DNA from: Litoreibacter arenae DSM 19593
GTDB lineage: Bacteria > Pseudomonadota > Alphaproteobacteria > Rhodobacterales > Rhodobacteraceae
Direction of reading: 5' to 3'
DNA: 64,000 bases
Assembly: GCF_000442275.2 (NCBI RefSeq)
Contig: NZ_KE557314.1
Span: 1 to 64,000, forward strand
This document shows, in pieces, positions 9,434 through 17,527 of this stretch. The translations under genes were made by a program, and so were the position numbers. The number at the start of each line of letters is the position of its first letter. Position 1 is the stretch's first letter. The notes below the pieces were generated by a model. It made no database searches, was not told where the DNA came from, and saw only the letters and a program-made list of their open reading frames with translations.

Positions 9434-9435
9434 TG

Positions 9436-9937
9436 CGCGATACTGCCCTGCGCGTCTGTCCCACCTTGACGCGACCGGCACGCTGATTGGCGGCGACCCG
9501 CCAACCAATGAAATGCCACAGCATCAGGCCTTTTATGACACGCGCAGCACCGCCGGTGCCGTTGTGCATTTGCACAGTTGTCATTCGGTTGCCCTGTCGA
9601 TGTTGCCCGAAACGGACCCCGACAATTTCCTACCCCGCTGACGCCCTACCGGACTATGAAGCTGGGTCGCATCAAGCTCTTGCAGTTCTTTCTGCCGGGT
9701 GACCCCGCGATGGGGGACGCGGTGCGCGGGCTCGTCGGCAAACGCAGCGCGGTCATGCTGGCCAATCACGGGCCGGTTGTTGCCGGAAAGGATGTGGAAG
9801 CGGCCTGCAATGCGGCGGAAGAGCTTGAGGATACGGCAAGGCTGGCAATGATGCTGCGCGGCATGAACGCACGCGGGCTGACGGAGGATCAGGTGCAGGC
9901 GCTTGTGACCAAGTTCGATGTAGAATGGGATGATTGA
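9436..9937 (+). pseudogene. otnC: 3-oxo-tetronate 4-phosphate decarboxylase (OtnC), 5'-deleted and frameshifted
   Basis: A class II aldolase relic in two frames. The first, to 9641, reads PARLSHLDATGTLIGGDPPTNE then VVHLHSCHSVALSMLPETD and hits a stop after NFLPR. The second continues PLTPYRTMKLGRIKLL, GDPAMGDAVRGL, SAVMLANHGPVVAG and ends at 9937. An indel in the run ctaccccgctg (about 9630-9641) would join them. The normal N-terminal 60 or so residues, including the sugar-acid binding segment, are missing, and homology begins almost at the otnK stop. The family metal-binding HLHS and a later histidine survive. The frameshift could be a sequencing error, but the 5' deletion could not. Confidence 0.85.
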
Positions 9938-10256
9938 AGAAGTTAATAATTTTCCTGAGAAATCCCATTGCACCAGATTTCCACATCGTCCAGTTAAGTT
10001 ACCGCTCGACTGCTTTTCGCTTCAGCCGAAATGGACACATAGCTGTCACCGCGCGAACCGAGCCCGTCCGAAAAATTGATGCTCCTGTAAAGAAAAATCG
10101 CGTATTGCGCCGTCATCGGCACCATAAGAACAGGGCAGCGATTTCGTTTACGACGAAATAACAAAAAAACCAATTCAGCCGATCAGCAAGTCCAGTGGCG
10201 GCGGGTAAGAGTAGATTCTTTTGCACAAATCAATATTACTCAACTTGGAGAGTGTT
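9938..10256. other. Intergenic region, no recognisable gene
   Basis: This 319-base stretch between the otnC relic and the esterase is A+T-richer than its surroundings. I see no convincing coding sequence, RNA or repeat in it. It should hold the promoter of the esterase gene, but I could not fix -35 and -10 boxes with confidence. Confidence 0.5.
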
Positions 10257-11180
10257 ATGAACTATGACGACCTGATTGATACTGAGACTTGGGCGTTTAT
10301 TAGAGCGACCGAGCGTTTCTATCCTGTCGACACAATCGGGTTTACTGTTGCCGAGCAGAGGCGCGTCTACAAAAAAATGTGTCGCGCCTTCTTTCAGGGT
10401 TATCCGGCAGGCGTCGCGGCGACAGACACTCTCATTGGCGGTGTCCCCGTTCGCATTTACAGCAAAGCTGCAACTGAGACGACAGTGGTCTACTTCCATG
10501 GTGGCGGCTTTGTTGTAGGTGGGCTTGATAGCCACGACGATGTTTGTGCTGAAATATGTGATCGAACTGGTTTTAAAGTCGTCTCGTGTGACTATCGTTT
10601 GGCACCGGAGTTCAAGCATCCGGCAATGTTCGACGACGCGAAAACGACAACTGAGCACGTGCTTGCCACATATAAGGGGCCAATCTTGCTGTGCGGTGAT
10701 AGTGCCGGGGGCAACCTTGCCGCCTGCGTTGCCCATGCGATGCGCGGTACGACAGACCGGATTCTGGGGCAGGTTTTGATCTACCCCGGGCTTGGCGGGA
10801 ATACGGAACGCGGCAGTTATCTGACACACGCCGAAGCCCCGTTGTTATCGCGCGACGACGTTTTGTTCTATTCACAGATGCGCTTGAATGGTGTCGAGCC
10901 AAGCGATGACCCAACCTTTGCGCCACTTCTCGATACCGATTTCTCCGGGCTGCCTCCGACTGTGATTGTGTCTGCGGAATGTGACCCACTCTCCGACGAC
11001 GGGCGCGTCTACCGCGACGCTATCCAAGCTGCCAATGGGCGGGCGGTGTGGATCAACGAGCCGGGCCTTGTCCACGGATATTTACGGGCGCGGACGACAG
11101 TTCAGCGTGCCAAAACCAGTTTTGAGCGCATCACATCAACCTTGACCGATTTGGGCCAAGCCCGCTGGCCTTTCGACTGA
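10257..11180 (+). CDS. Alpha/beta hydrolase, hormone-sensitive-lipase (esterase) family
   Basis: Predicted carboxylesterase of 307 residues. The oxyanion-hole motif HGGG is at residues 81-84 and the nucleophile motif GDSAGG at 147-152 (Ser149). The acid residue fits SAECDPLSDDG near residue 243 and the histidine fits LVHGYL near residue 275. No signal peptide is seen, so it is probably cytoplasmic. The start at 10257 follows a good Shine-Dalgarno (ttggag), and the longer open frame upstream lacks one. It lies just before a second hydrolase gene and a peptide-type ABC transporter, suggesting hydrolysis of an imported ester or amide. The substrate is unknown. Confidence 0.9.
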   Translation: MNYDDLIDTETWAFIRATERFYPVDTIGFTVAEQRRVYKKMCRAFFQGYPAGVAATDTLIGGVPVRIYSKAATETTVVYFHGGGFVVGGLDSHDDVCAEICDRTGFKVVSCDYRLAPEFKHPAMFDDAKTTTEHVLATYKGPILLCGDSAGGNLAACVAHAMRGTTDRILGQVLIYPGLGGNTERGSYLTHAEAPLLSRDDVLFYSQMRLNGVEPSDDPTFAPLLDTDFSGLPPTVIVSAECDPLSDDGRVYRDAIQAANGRAVWINEPGLVHGYLRARTTVQRAKTSFERITSTLTDLGQARWPFD

Positions 11181-11209
11181 CACGGAATGGTCTATTCAGA
11201 GCAAGCGCG

Positions 11210-12182
11210 GTGTGCGAAGCTAATTTCAGGGGGGAGATACCAATCACACAACAACCAAATCTAACGGTACATGACGACATGCGGATCGTCGTGCGTGATG
11301 GGATTACCCTATCGGCGCGCGTCTGGATGCCGGAGGACGCCAAAACAACGCCTTTACCGGCCATTCTTGAAATACTGCCTTACCGCAAACGCGATGGCAC
11401 CAATGCCCGAGATGCCACGACCCACGCGAAGTTCTCACAGCATGGCTATGTTTGTTTGCGGGTTGATCTGCGTGGCTGCGGTGAATCTGAAGGCTTGTTT
11501 GAAGACGAATACTCTGAACAAGAATTAAGCGATATCGAAGACGTCATCGGTTGGATTTCCCAACAGCCGTGGTGTTCAGGCGCGGTCGGGATCATGGGAA
11601 TTTCATGGGGCGGATTTAACGGCCTACAGACTGCCGCTCGCAGACCCCCCGCGTTAAAGGCCGTCATTAGCCTATGTTCTTCGGTTGACCGGTTTGCTGA
11701 CGACATCCACTACAAAGGTGGTTGTCAGCTGATGGAAAACATCGGCTGGGCCGCGACAGCAACCTCTTGGTTTTCCATGCCGCCAGACCCGTTGCTGGTC
11801 GGGGATGACTGGCGCGACATTTGGCTTGAGCGATTGGAAAACACCCCGCCCCTGATCAACAAATGGCAGCAGCATTCCAGCAAGGACAGCTACTGGAAAC
11901 ATGGCTCGGTTAGCGAAGACTTCTCACAGATCGAAGCTGCCGTGCTGGTCATCGGCGGCTGGCATGACGGCTACCGCAATACGGCCGCAAAGTTGCTTAA
12001 GGGCGGTACCAGTGGCCCCGTCAAAGCGATCATGGGTCCTTGGAACCATAAATACCCGCATCTTGCCACGCCAGAGCCACGCATGGATTTCGTATCCGAA
12101 GCGCTGCGGTGGTGGGATCGTTGGTTAAAGGATGCTCCGAATAGCGTCGATGATGACCCTGATTACCGTGTCTATTTGATGG
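11210..12182 (+). pseudogene. CocE/NonD family hydrolase, 5' part, interrupted by an IS1595-type element
   Basis: N-terminal 324 codons of an X-Pro dipeptidyl-peptidase-like (peptidase S15) hydrolase. The nucleophile motif GISWGGFNG lies near residue 132 and the histidine motif GPWNHKYPH near residue 281. The reading stops just after RVYLM because the insertion adds GGYILN and a stop at 12202. Joined across the element to 14854-15929, the frame is continuous and would encode about 682 residues, the usual family length. The true start is uncertain: GTG 11210 has no clear ribosome-binding site, while aggggggag (11227-11235) sits just ahead of a non-canonical ATC at 11243. Confidence 0.9.
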
Positions 12183-12200
12183 GGGGCTATATACTTAACT

Positions 12201-12242
12201 AGCCAAAATTTGCTTGACGACATACCGTATTTTGGCTAACTT
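12201..12242 (+). promoter_or_regulatory. Putative transposase promoter with palindromic operator
   Basis: TTGACG at 12214-12219 and TAACTT at 12237-12242 are 17 bases apart and lie just upstream of the transposase start. The perfect 9-base inverted repeat agccaaaat (12201-12209) / attttggct (12229-12237) brackets the -35 box and touches the -10 box. That layout would suit binding of a repressor or of the transposase. This is inferred from sequence only. Confidence 0.45.
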
Positions 12243-12267
12243 AATCTCAACAAGAGAGATTAGGCCC

Positions 12268-13194
12268 ATGACTGATACACTTAGCACATTCGAGTTTTTC
12301 CAGAAATTCCCAAATGAAGAAGCGGCGCGTCAGTTTTTCGAGAAACGCCGTTGGAATGACGAGCCTGTTTGCGGTCACTGCGGTTCCGTTTCGGTTACTG
12401 AGTGTAAAGATCACAAACCAATGGCCTATCGCTGCAAAGATTGCCGCAAGCATTTCAGCGTTCGCACAGGCACAGTGCTGGCCGAGAGCCGCTTGCCGCT
12501 GATTAAGTGGCTTCTTGCCATCTACATGCTCACAAGCGCACGTAAGGGCATCCCCAGCACTCAGATGGCCCGCGAATTGGGCGTCACACAGAAAACCGCA
12601 TGGTTTCTTGCGCAACGCATCCGTGAAACATGGATGGGCGGAAATAACGACAAGGACAAGATGGACGGTCAAGTTCAAGTCGATGAAACATATGTTGGCG
12701 GCAAGGAAAAGAACAAGCACGCGGATAAGAAGCTTCACGCGGGTCGCGGTGCTGTCGGCAAGACTGCTGTAGTCGGTATGCGCGACGAGAATGGCGTAGT
12801 GCGCGCCACACCTATCAAGCGTACCAATGCGGCCACTCTGGTTGGTTTTGTGCAAGACAACGCCCCAGAGGGCGGCGCAGTGGTTACGGACGAGTTTCGC
12901 GCCTACAACGGCCTTAGCGCACTGGGTTACACCCACAAGACTGTCCGTCACTCCGTTGGCGAGTATGTCCGCGACATGGCCCATACCAACGGCATTGAAA
13001 GCTTCTGGTCCCTGCTTAAGCGTGGCTACATCGGCGTTTACCACTACATGAGCGAAGATCACTTGCACCGCTATGTAAACGAATTTTCATTCCGCCATAA
13101 CACTTCAAAAGTTGGCACAATTAACTTCATCAACATGACGATTGACCGCATGGTTGATAAGCGTCTGACCTACAAGGACCTGACTAATGGCTAA
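12268..13194 (+). CDS. IS1595-family transposase (ISXO2-like DDE domain)
   Basis: Transposase of 308 residues. The N-terminal zinc ribbon has CGHCGS and CKDCRKHF. A helix-turn-helix-like part reads STQMARELGVTQKTAWFLAQRIR. The ISXO2-like catalytic core has VQVDETYVGG, VVTDEFRAY and the final NGIESFWSLLKRGY block. All expected acidic residues are present, so it looks active. The start at 12268 follows caagagagattaggccc, and the longer frame upstream has no ribosome-binding site. Its stop overlaps the start of the P63C gene by 8 bases, pointing to coupled translation of a passenger gene. Confidence 0.95.
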   Translation: MTDTLSTFEFFQKFPNEEAARQFFEKRRWNDEPVCGHCGSVSVTECKDHKPMAYRCKDCRKHFSVRTGTVLAESRLPLIKWLLAIYMLTSARKGIPSTQMARELGVTQKTAWFLAQRIRETWMGGNNDKDKMDGQVQVDETYVGGKEKNKHADKKLHAGRGAVGKTAVVGMRDENGVVRATPIKRTNAATLVGFVQDNAPEGGAVVTDEFRAYNGLSALGYTHKTVRHSVGEYVRDMAHTNGIESFWSLLKRGYIGVYHYMSEDHLHRYVNEFSFRHNTSKVGTINFINMTIDRMVDKRLTYKDLTNG

Positions 13195-14206
13195 AAAGCC
13201 CGATATTATTGAGCCGATTGAGGCTAATTTTGATGATGTTGTCGATTCTATTCTGGCTAGTGAAGCGCCTTCGGCGCCTTTGCAGACTACGGCCATGCCA
13301 GGATTTGAAAAGCCAGATGAAATCCCTGTAGCGATAGCCTCAGGACCGCTGTCTATTGGTGATGTGGAAATAGACTGTGCAGTACTTGCAGATGAAACCA
13401 GACTTCTTTCTGACCGAAGCGTAACCAAATCAATGGGTGGCAAGCGTGGCGGGTCACATTGGCTTAGGATGAAAGAGGAAGGCGCCATAGCCTTGCCTCC
13501 TTATATCTCAGCGGCAAATCTTCGGCCATTCATCCCGCAGGACCTAATCTACATTCTTTCTAATCCCGTTCCGTACCGCACTAAAAAGTCAGGCGCCAAG
13601 GCAAATGGGTTGCTGGCTACGGCATTCCCTAGGGTGTTACGGGTCTGGGAAAAAGCTTATGAGGCTGGCGCCTTAAAGCCCCAGCAAGAGCATATCGCCC
13701 TTCAAGCGATATCACTTCTAAAAGGCTTTGATGAAATCGCCATTATGGCATTGGTGGATGAAGCCACCGGATATCAAGAAATTAGACGAAAAGACGAACT
13801 GCAAAAGGTTCTTAGCGCTTACATTCTTCCAGAACACCAGCCGTATCTTTCTAGTGTTCCCAAAGAGTTCACAGATGAATTATATCGCGTCTACGGATGG
13901 GAAAGACGGGCAGACAATAGGGGACCGCGATACGCGGGTAAACTATTGCGAAAGCTCATATATGAGCAATTGCCAGAACCTGTTTTGCCAGAGCTAGATG
14001 AAGTCAACCCGACGAACGAAAAGTATCAACGGAAGCGTAAACATTTTCAGAGTCTGACACCGGAGGTTGGCGTCAGCCATTTCAAAACCCAAATGGCGGG
14101 CGTCATGGCGCTTCTTCGTGCCTCCCCATCGAACAACCCTAAAGCGTTTATGAGTCTCTTTAAGCGTGCATACGGCGATCAATATGAATTGGACCTTGGC
14201 GAGTAG
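13187..14206 (+). CDS. P63C-domain-containing protein, IS passenger
   Basis: Passenger protein of 339 residues. From about residue 65 onward it follows the P63C family plan: a DETRLLSDRSVTKSMG segment, LPPYISAANLRPFI, QEHIALQAISLLKGFDEIAI then MALVDEATGYQEIRR near residue 190, and a C-terminal GPRYAGKLLRKLIYEQLP followed by VGVSHFKTQMAGVMALLRAS. The first 60 residues are acidic and low in complexity. The function of P63C proteins is not established; they occur on phages and mobile elements. It overlaps the transposase gene by 8 bases and precedes a PemK-like gene by 39 bases, so the three are probably one transcript. Confidence 0.8.
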   Translation: MAKKPDIIEPIEANFDDVVDSILASEAPSAPLQTTAMPGFEKPDEIPVAIASGPLSIGDVEIDCAVLADETRLLSDRSVTKSMGGKRGGSHWLRMKEEGAIALPPYISAANLRPFIPQDLIYILSNPVPYRTKKSGAKANGLLATAFPRVLRVWEKAYEAGALKPQQEHIALQAISLLKGFDEIAIMALVDEATGYQEIRRKDELQKVLSAYILPEHQPYLSSVPKEFTDELYRVYGWERRADNRGPRYAGKLLRKLIYEQLPEPVLPELDEVNPTNEKYQRKRKHFQSLTPEVGVSHFKTQMAGVMALLRASPSNNPKAFMSLFKRAYGDQYELDLGE

Positions 14207-14245
14207 TAGGCGCCAGTCATGTCGTAAAAAGAAACGAGCAGAAAA

Positions 14246-14668
14246 TTGGCTATTGAGTACCACCCCCCACGCGGGGCCATTGTTTGTGCGAACTTCGACC
14301 AAGGCTTCAAAGTTCCCGAAATGGTGAAGCGCAGGTTATGTGTTGTGATATCCCCGCCCATTGAGGCGAGGTTCGGCCTTTGCACAGTTGTTCCCCTTAG
14401 TCGCTCGGACCCAGAAGCCGTGCAACCCTATCACTATCAATTCGAGATACCCTTTCAGATGCCCCCGAACTGGGGCAACGGGATGCGTTGGGCCAAGTGT
14501 GATATGGTGTGCGCGGTAGGCTTTCATAGGCTTGATTTGTTGCGTTTAGGCAAAAACGCGCAAGGGGTGCGACAATATCAACTAAACACCTTATCCAGCA
14601 TACATTTACGGCATATTAGTAACGGAGTGTTAGCCAGTCTTGGACTTCCCGCTTTGACACAACCATAG
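14246..14668 (+). CDS. PemK/MazF-like protein, IS passenger
   Basis: A 140-residue protein resembling the PemK/MazF endoribonuclease toxin fold. It has an early PRGAIVCANFDQGF strand-turn, then KRRLCVVISPP, LCTVVPLSRSDP near residue 50 and WAKCDMVCAVGFHRLDLLRL near residue 90. This matches the toxin pattern of an RP.VV.S core followed by VVPLS and the later CDQ/CDM-RLD strand. It starts with TTG and has only a weak ribosome-binding site (gaaacgag). No partner antitoxin gene of normal type is visible next to it; the upstream P63C gene occupies that place. Toxin activity is not shown. Confidence 0.65.
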   Translation: MAIEYHPPRGAIVCANFDQGFKVPEMVKRRLCVVISPPIEARFGLCTVVPLSRSDPEAVQPYHYQFEIPFQMPPNWGNGMRWAKCDMVCAVGFHRLDLLRLGKNAQGVRQYQLNTLSSIHLRHISNGVLASLGLPALTQP

Positions 14669-14776
14669 TGAGTTCCTATATATAACGTGTGGCGGCACTG
14701 CTTCGGCATCCGCATTAAGACCCTACCAAGGGCCACTGGCCGACGAAGCGAAAGCAAGTTTCAGGTCAGTGCTGTG

Positions 14777-14815
14777 AGGCCCCATCGGCGCAAGCCTTTG
14801 GGGCTTTTGCTTTTT
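14777..14815 (+). terminator. Rho-independent terminator at the end of the IS1595-type element
   Basis: GCCCCA (14779-14784) pairs with TGGGGC (14799-14804), followed by ttttgcttttt. It ends the passenger transcription unit and would also stop read-through from the upstream esterase/hydrolase genes into the ABC transporter genes. Confidence 0.8.
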
Positions 14816-14853
14816 CTGGTCGGCTAGTTAGGTATATAGGCCCCATTTGATGG

Positions 14854-15929
14854 ATGGGGTGCCGCCAAAGACCAGCTACGTCACAAGGCCGGGCCGATGG
14901 GTCGGATTGCCAAAATGGCCGGCGCCCGAAATTCAGAGCCAATCCCTGCCCCTTGGCAACGGCACGCTTGGGCAGGATGTGATGGCAAGCCCTGTCGCAG
15001 TAAAATCGAACGTGAGCTGCGGGCAAGGGTTTGGCGAATACTTCCCTTTCGGCTTTGGCCCGGGCGAGTTGCCGGATGACCAACGCGCAGATGACGCCCT
15101 GTCAGCGTGTTTCGATACGCAAGCCCTGAGCGAAGCAACACCGCTGATTGGTGCACCCCGCATCAAACTGACGGTCTCGTCGCGGACACCCTACGCACAA
15201 TTGGCCGCTCGTTTATGTGATGTCGCGCCAGACGGGGCGTCGACGCTAATCTCCATTGGCCTTCTTAACCTCCAGTTCCGCGAGGGGTTCGAGACACCCA
15301 AGGCGCTGGTCCCGGATCAGGACTACGCGATCACGCTTGATCTGGATCAGGCGGCGTATGTTGTACCGAAAGGACACCGCCTGCGGTTGTCCATTTCGCC
15401 GTCCTACTGGCCGTTTATCTGGCCAGAACGTGGAGAAACAACGCTGAAAATCTCGCAAGGAACGCTGGAGTTACCAGTGTTTCATGACACCGGCGGATTG
15501 GAATGGCCTTGCCCGCCGTTGACCCAAAGCGACGACCCGATCACCACCGTCACGCGTTCCGGACTGGAAGACAAACGTACACTTATCGAAGACGGTCAGC
15601 TAAAACTGGTTATCCATGCGGACCATGGCGAAGTAGAGCACCCCGACCACAGCTTGCGTACCTCCAGTGAAATTCGTGAAACCTGGTCAATAAATCAATC
15701 CGACATTAGCAAAGCCAGCGCCCACATCGTCTGGAACCGGTCAGTGGCGCGCGGCGACTTTTTTGCATCGACAGAGATTGTTACCCAGATGCACAGTGAC
15801 AGTGACACATATTTCGTTAGTTTGAATATTCGGGCACATGATGCCGAGACCTGTGTGTTCGAACGACAATATCAAGATAGCTTTAGGCGCGATCTAACGC
15901 TCAAAGGCGAACCGACCAACCAAACTTGA
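14854..15929 (+). pseudogene. CocE/NonD family hydrolase, 3' part
   Basis: This is the C-terminal half (about 358 codons) of the interrupted hydrolase. The joined reading is RVYLM-DGVPPKTSYVTRPG, with no base lost beyond the duplicated target. It holds the jelly-roll X-Pro dipeptidyl-peptidase C-terminal domain, with features such as LTVSSRTPYAQLAARLCDV, LLNLQFREGF and GHRLRLSISPSYWPFIWP. It is separated from its nucleophile and histidine, so it cannot act alone. It ends 13 bases before the substrate-binding protein gene, so the intact gene was part of the ABC transporter operon. Confidence 0.9.
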
Positions 15930-15942
15930 GGGAGAAAAACAA

Positions 15943-17526
15943 ATGAACGACGAGCTGAAATATCTCAGTCAACAAGTGGCACGTCAGCGCCTTGATCGCC
16001 GCAGCTTTTTGGGCCGCGCTGGCGCTTTAGGTCTGTCCGCAGTTGGCGCAAGTACACTTCTATCAAGCGCTGTTATGGCTCAAGGCGCAATCAAGGGCGG
16101 TACTTTGAAAGTTGCCGTCGAGGGCGGGTCTTCAACAGACAGTCTTGATCCTGCATTGGTCACAAACTCAACCGGCACCATGGTCAATCGCCTCTGGGGC
16201 GAACCGTTGGTAGAGTTGGACGCGGACGGCGGCTTGGAAATGCGCTTGGCGTCTGAGGTTGAAGCTTCGCATGACGCGGTGACATGGACATTCAAAATTC
16301 GCGACGGCGTGACGTTCTCGAACGGTAAGGCGCTCACAGCCGAAGACGTCTTGGCGACGCTTGAACGCCACGCAGGCGAAGAGTCAAAATCGGGTGCCCT
16401 GGGCATCCTGAGTGGTATCAAATCCATGCGCACTGAAGGCAATGCGTTTATCGTCGAACTCACCGGTCCGAACGCCGACCTGCCTTTCCTGCTGAGCGAT
16501 TATCACCTGATGATCCAGCCAAATGGCGGCAAGGATGACCCCTCGGCGATGATCGGCACCGGCCCCTACACCATCGAAAGCGCTGAATTGGGCGTCCGCT
16601 TTGTGGCCGAGAAAAATCCGAATTACTGGAACCCGGACCTGGGCCACGCATCAACCATCGAAGTGACGGTGATCAATGACGATACCGCTCGTGTTGCTGC
16701 ACTGCAATCGGGTCAGGTTCACATGTGTACGCGCGTGCCTCCAAAAGTCGCGTCGCTTGTCGGTCGGATGCCCGGGGTTGAAATCCACTCCGTCCCGAGT
16801 GCTGGTCACTACGTGTTTATCATGCACTGCAATACGGCGCCTTTTGACAACAATGACCTGCGACTGGCGCTAAAACACGCGATCAACCGAGAGGAAATGG
16901 TTGATAAGATCTTGTTTGGCAACGGATCAATTGGCAACGACATGCCCGTCAACTCCTCCTATCCGCTCTACACAGAGGCAGAACAGCGCACATATGATCC
17001 GGATAAGGCCGCCTTCCACTTCAAGGCGTCGGGACATGACGGAAGCATTCTGCTGCGGACCTCCGACAACTCGTTCCCGGGTGCCCCGGACGCATCACAG
17101 CTATTCCAGCAAAGCGCCAAAGCGGCTGGTATATCGCTCGATATCAAGCGTGAGCCTAGCGACGGGTATTGGTCCGAAGTGTGGAACAAGCAGCCGTTCA
17201 GCACCAGCTATTGGAGCGGACGTGCTACTCAGGATGCGATGTATTCGACGGCCTACCTATCGAGTGCGGACTGGAACGACACACGCTTCTTCAATCCACA
17301 GTTCGACCAGCTCTTGGTTGCAGCACGTGGAGAGTTGGACGTTGCAAAACGCACCCAGATGTACGCTGACATGGGCACATTGGTCCGCGACGAAGGCGGT
17401 CTGATCGCCCCAATGTTCAACAACTTTATTGACGCAACCTCTGATAAAGTTGCTGGTTGGGGACCAAGCAAGGGCTTTGGCCTGATGAACTTCTACGCCC
17501 CGATGAAAATGTGGGTAACAGGCTGA
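15943..17526 (+). CDS. ABC transporter substrate-binding protein (family 5, peptide/nickel type), Tat-exported
   Basis: Periplasmic receptor of 527 residues. The N terminus carries a twin-arginine signal (DRRSFLGRAG, arginines 19-20) followed by a hydrophobic stretch to about residue 48. The mature part fits the family 5 dipeptide/oligopeptide binding fold: NRLWGEPLVELDADG, VTWTFKIRDGVTFSNGKALT, GTGPYTIE and LRLALKHAINREEMV. Ribosome-binding site gagggag precedes the ATG. The two permeases and fused ATPase follow without gaps. The ligand is unknown; the neighbouring hydrolases suggest a peptide- or amide/ester-like compound. Confidence 0.93.
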   Translation: MNDELKYLSQQVARQRLDRRSFLGRAGALGLSAVGASTLLSSAVMAQGAIKGGTLKVAVEGGSSTDSLDPALVTNSTGTMVNRLWGEPLVELDADGGLEMRLASEVEASHDAVTWTFKIRDGVTFSNGKALTAEDVLATLERHAGEESKSGALGILSGIKSMRTEGNAFIVELTGPNADLPFLLSDYHLMIQPNGGKDDPSAMIGTGPYTIESAELGVRFVAEKNPNYWNPDLGHASTIEVTVINDDTARVAALQSGQVHMCTRVPPKVASLVGRMPGVEIHSVPSAGHYVFIMHCNTAPFDNNDLRLALKHAINREEMVDKILFGNGSIGNDMPVNSSYPLYTEAEQRTYDPDKAAFHFKASGHDGSILLRTSDNSFPGAPDASQLFQQSAKAAGISLDIKREPSDGYWSEVWNKQPFSTSYWSGRATQDAMYSTAYLSSADWNDTRFFNPQFDQLLVAARGELDVAKRTQMYADMGTLVRDEGGLIAPMFNNFIDATSDKVAGWGPSKGFGLMNFYAPMKMWVTG

Positions 17527-17527
17527 T

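Larger units (their letters stand above)
12183..14844 (+). mobile_element. IS1595-family element with passenger genes
   Basis: A 2,662-base insertion. Its ends are imperfect inverted repeats that begin GGGG: left 12183-12204, and right 14822-14844 read on the minus strand. They agree at nearly all of 22 positions apart from one extra base and one change. It is flanked by a 9-base direct repeat, atttgatgg, at 12174-12182 and 14845-14853. IS1595 elements are known to make 8-base duplications, so one matching base may be chance. It carries a transposase, a P63C-domain gene and a PemK/MazF-like gene, all on the plus strand, and ends in a hairpin terminator. Excision exactly restores the host hydrolase frame, which suggests a recent insertion. 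Confidence 0.92.

Noticed and set aside
12183-14844. Possible CRISPR or defence island around the P63C gene
   Set aside because: There are no repeat-spacer arrays and no Cas-like or restriction genes; the region is explained by a single transposon.
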